Shown here in pieces: positions 6,999 to 7,800 of a DNA stretch of 7,800 nt; position 1 is the stretch's first letter; each line of letters starts with the position of its first letter. This DNA is from an uncultured Pirellulaceae bacterium (GTDB lineage: Bacteria; Planctomycetota; Planctomycetia; Pirellulales; Pirellulaceae), in assembly GCA_947258905.1 (NCBI GenBank), contig CAMYKF010000758.1:1-7800 (forward strand). Reading direction: 5' to 3'. The position numbers and the translations under genes are program-made. The notes beneath the pieces were generated by a model, which saw nothing but the letters and a program-made list of their open reading frames with translations, ran no database searches and had not been told where the DNA came from.

Positions 6999-7062
6999 TT
7001 GCCAGGCCGTTGATCTTCCCGTGTCGAGTTGCAAACGGACTGCTGCGAATGCCGGCTGGCAA
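6999..7062. repeat. Wide inverted repeat in the convergent region after the sigma gene
   Basis: TTGCCAG (6999-7005) is matched by CTGGCAA (7056-7062), and the pairing extends as CCG (7007-7009) with CGG (7053-7055) after a one-base bulge at 7006. The loop is 43 bases, too long for a typical intrinsic terminator, and no T-run follows on either strand. It begins 22 bases after the sigma factor stop codon. It could fold the 3' end of the sigma mRNA, and would enclose the start of the small basic ORF at 7049. Chance is also possible. Confidence 0.3.
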
Positions 7063-7093
7063 GAAAAAGCCGCCAAAGCGCAAGAAACGTTAG
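7049..7093 (+). CDS. Possible 14-residue Lys/Arg-rich microprotein (doubtful)
   Basis: ATG at 7049 opens a frame ending at TAG 7091-7093, encoding MPAGKKKPPKRKKR. Nine of 14 residues are Lys or Arg. The frame differs from that of the sigma gene, which ends 71 bases upstream. GGA at 7037-7039 lies at a possible ribosome-site distance. An in-frame TTG at 7010 would lengthen it to 27 residues. The stop falls 3 bases short of the stop of the converging gene at 7097. Such a basic peptide could bind nucleic acid or acidic surfaces, but this is inference. An alternative is that the A-rich stretch is chance sequence, or the tail of a decayed gene. It is listed because short basic-tail proteins are easily missed. 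Confidence 0.25.
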   Translation: MPAGKKKPPKRKKR

Positions 7094-7096
7094 CGG

Positions 7097-7800
7097 TTAT
7101 TCCTTCTGAGAATTGGGGGCGAACCAAGTCAGCAGCCGAAGCGTATGCGGGGTCACCGGAATTTCAACAGCCGGCTGTTGAACAATCGTCTTGAGGACGG
7201 TGGACAACGCGAGTGAGCCGCGCTGGCTGTCCTGCCAGATCAGTGGTTGTTGCAGGGCGTCGTACGCGATTACTCGTTGTCCATTGGATTGTTCGATGCC
7301 GCCCACATATACCGTCGATTCACGAACAAAGAACTGCAACTGTAAGTTGCGGAAGTTTTGCGCGTTTTGTTTAGGGCGGGTGCTCAGGTTTGGCCAGCGA
7401 TCCAGCGCCGCCAACAAATCGCTGCCGATCGTGCCTTCGCGGCAAACGACAATGCCGCTGAGCGTTTGAATTTTTCCGTCTTCAATTGTGCAGGTGAGCT
7501 GGCGGAAGCTGGCTTGACCCTGCAATACAGGTCCCAGCGGCAATTCGACCAGCGAAAATAGATTCGCGTGCAGCAATTCACCTTGGATGCTGGCTCGCAT
7601 TCCTTGGGGCGTCATTTCGGCCGAAGCGTTGCCGACGAATTTGGCGTTGGCACCCAACATGCTGGTTTCGGGCAGAATCGAAGAAATCAGCAGAACGGGA
7701 ACCGGGGCTTGACCAGTATTCAGCGACCATGATTTCAGTTTCGACTGGTTCACGGGCCGCTCGAAATCCATTTGCAGCAAAACAGAGTCGTCTTTGCTGG
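7097..7800 (-). CDS. Uncharacterised protein, C-terminal part (5' end outside window)
   Basis: The frame runs leftward from the window edge to TAA 7097-7099 and shows 233 residues. It is open through the edge (codons for SKDDSV precede the TTG at 7780), so the start lies outside. I do not recognise the family. The sequence is beta-rich and Gln-rich without a membrane segment. The region from LISSILPETSMLGANAKFVG through LVELPLGPVLQGQASF, then LTCTIEDGKIQTLSGIVV, GTIGSDLLAALDRW and FFVRESTVYVGGIE, has the rhythm of repeated amphipathic strands with G-x-I/L motifs. This recalls the C-terminal parts of AsmA-like envelope proteins, and an envelope location is a guess on that basis. Two cysteines are visible (in LTCT and VVCRE). 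It converges on the sigma factor gene, 119 bases away. As there is no homology evidence, only the existence of the gene is well supported. Confidence 0.65.
   Translation of the reverse strand, partial: SKDDSVLLQMDFERPVNQSKLKSWSLNTGQAPVPVLLISSILPETSMLGANAKFVGNASAEMTPQGMRASIQGELLHANLFSLVELPLGPVLQGQASFRQLTCTIEDGKIQTLSGIVVCREGTIGSDLLAALDRWPNLSTRPKQNAQNFRNLQLQFFVRESTVYVGGIEQSNGQRVIAYDALQQPLIWQDSQRGSLALSTVLKTIVQQPAVEIPVTPHTLRLLTWFAPNSQKE

Overview
The window looks like chromosome from a planctomycete, most likely a Pirellulales relative of Rhodopirellula or Blastopirellula. Three things point there: the giant secreted protein begins with the planctomycete LEPR-type motif (FESLEPRQMLAGD, residues 24-36); the sigma factor has the QRKVGPSDVVQQTL-type region 2 typical of planctomycete ECF-like factors; and the partial barrel at the left edge resembles the large family of planctomycete outer-membrane barrels. 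Recognisable Shine-Dalgarno sequences are mostly absent, which also fits. No lineage below this level can be fixed from the sequence alone.

Layout. Positions 1-498 (+) hold the C-terminal part of an outer-membrane beta-barrel protein cut by the window edge. A convergent spacer (499-725) follows, packed with four separate hairpins. Positions 726-5324 (-) encode one 1532-residue secreted M4 (thermolysin-family) metallopeptidase with a complete catalytic site and a long C-terminal region of PPC, lectin-like and carbohydrate-binding-like modules. A divergent spacer (5325-5575) separates it from two rightward genes: a 214-residue HhH-GPD DNA glycosylase of the AlkA type starting at GTG (5576-6220) and a 217-residue ECF-like sigma factor (6324-6977). 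A short convergent region holds a possible 14-codon Lys/Arg-rich ORF (7049-7093). The right edge (7097-7800, -) is the C-terminal part of an uncharacterised protein.

How the genes relate. The peptidase and barrel are both cell-envelope or extracellular proteins, but they converge and need not be co-regulated. The glycosylase and the sigma factor are on one strand 103 bases apart and could share a transcript; no anti-sigma gene is visible. The sigma factor might act on distant promoters.

No tRNA, rRNA, CRISPR array, insertion sequence, prophage gene or defence cassette was recognised. The most unusual points are the Cys/His-rich insert in the peptidase propeptide, two PPC domains that each appear to be split by an inserted module, the hairpin cluster downstream of the peptidase, and the tiny basic ORF. 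I see no convincing evidence of an entirely new multi-gene system here.
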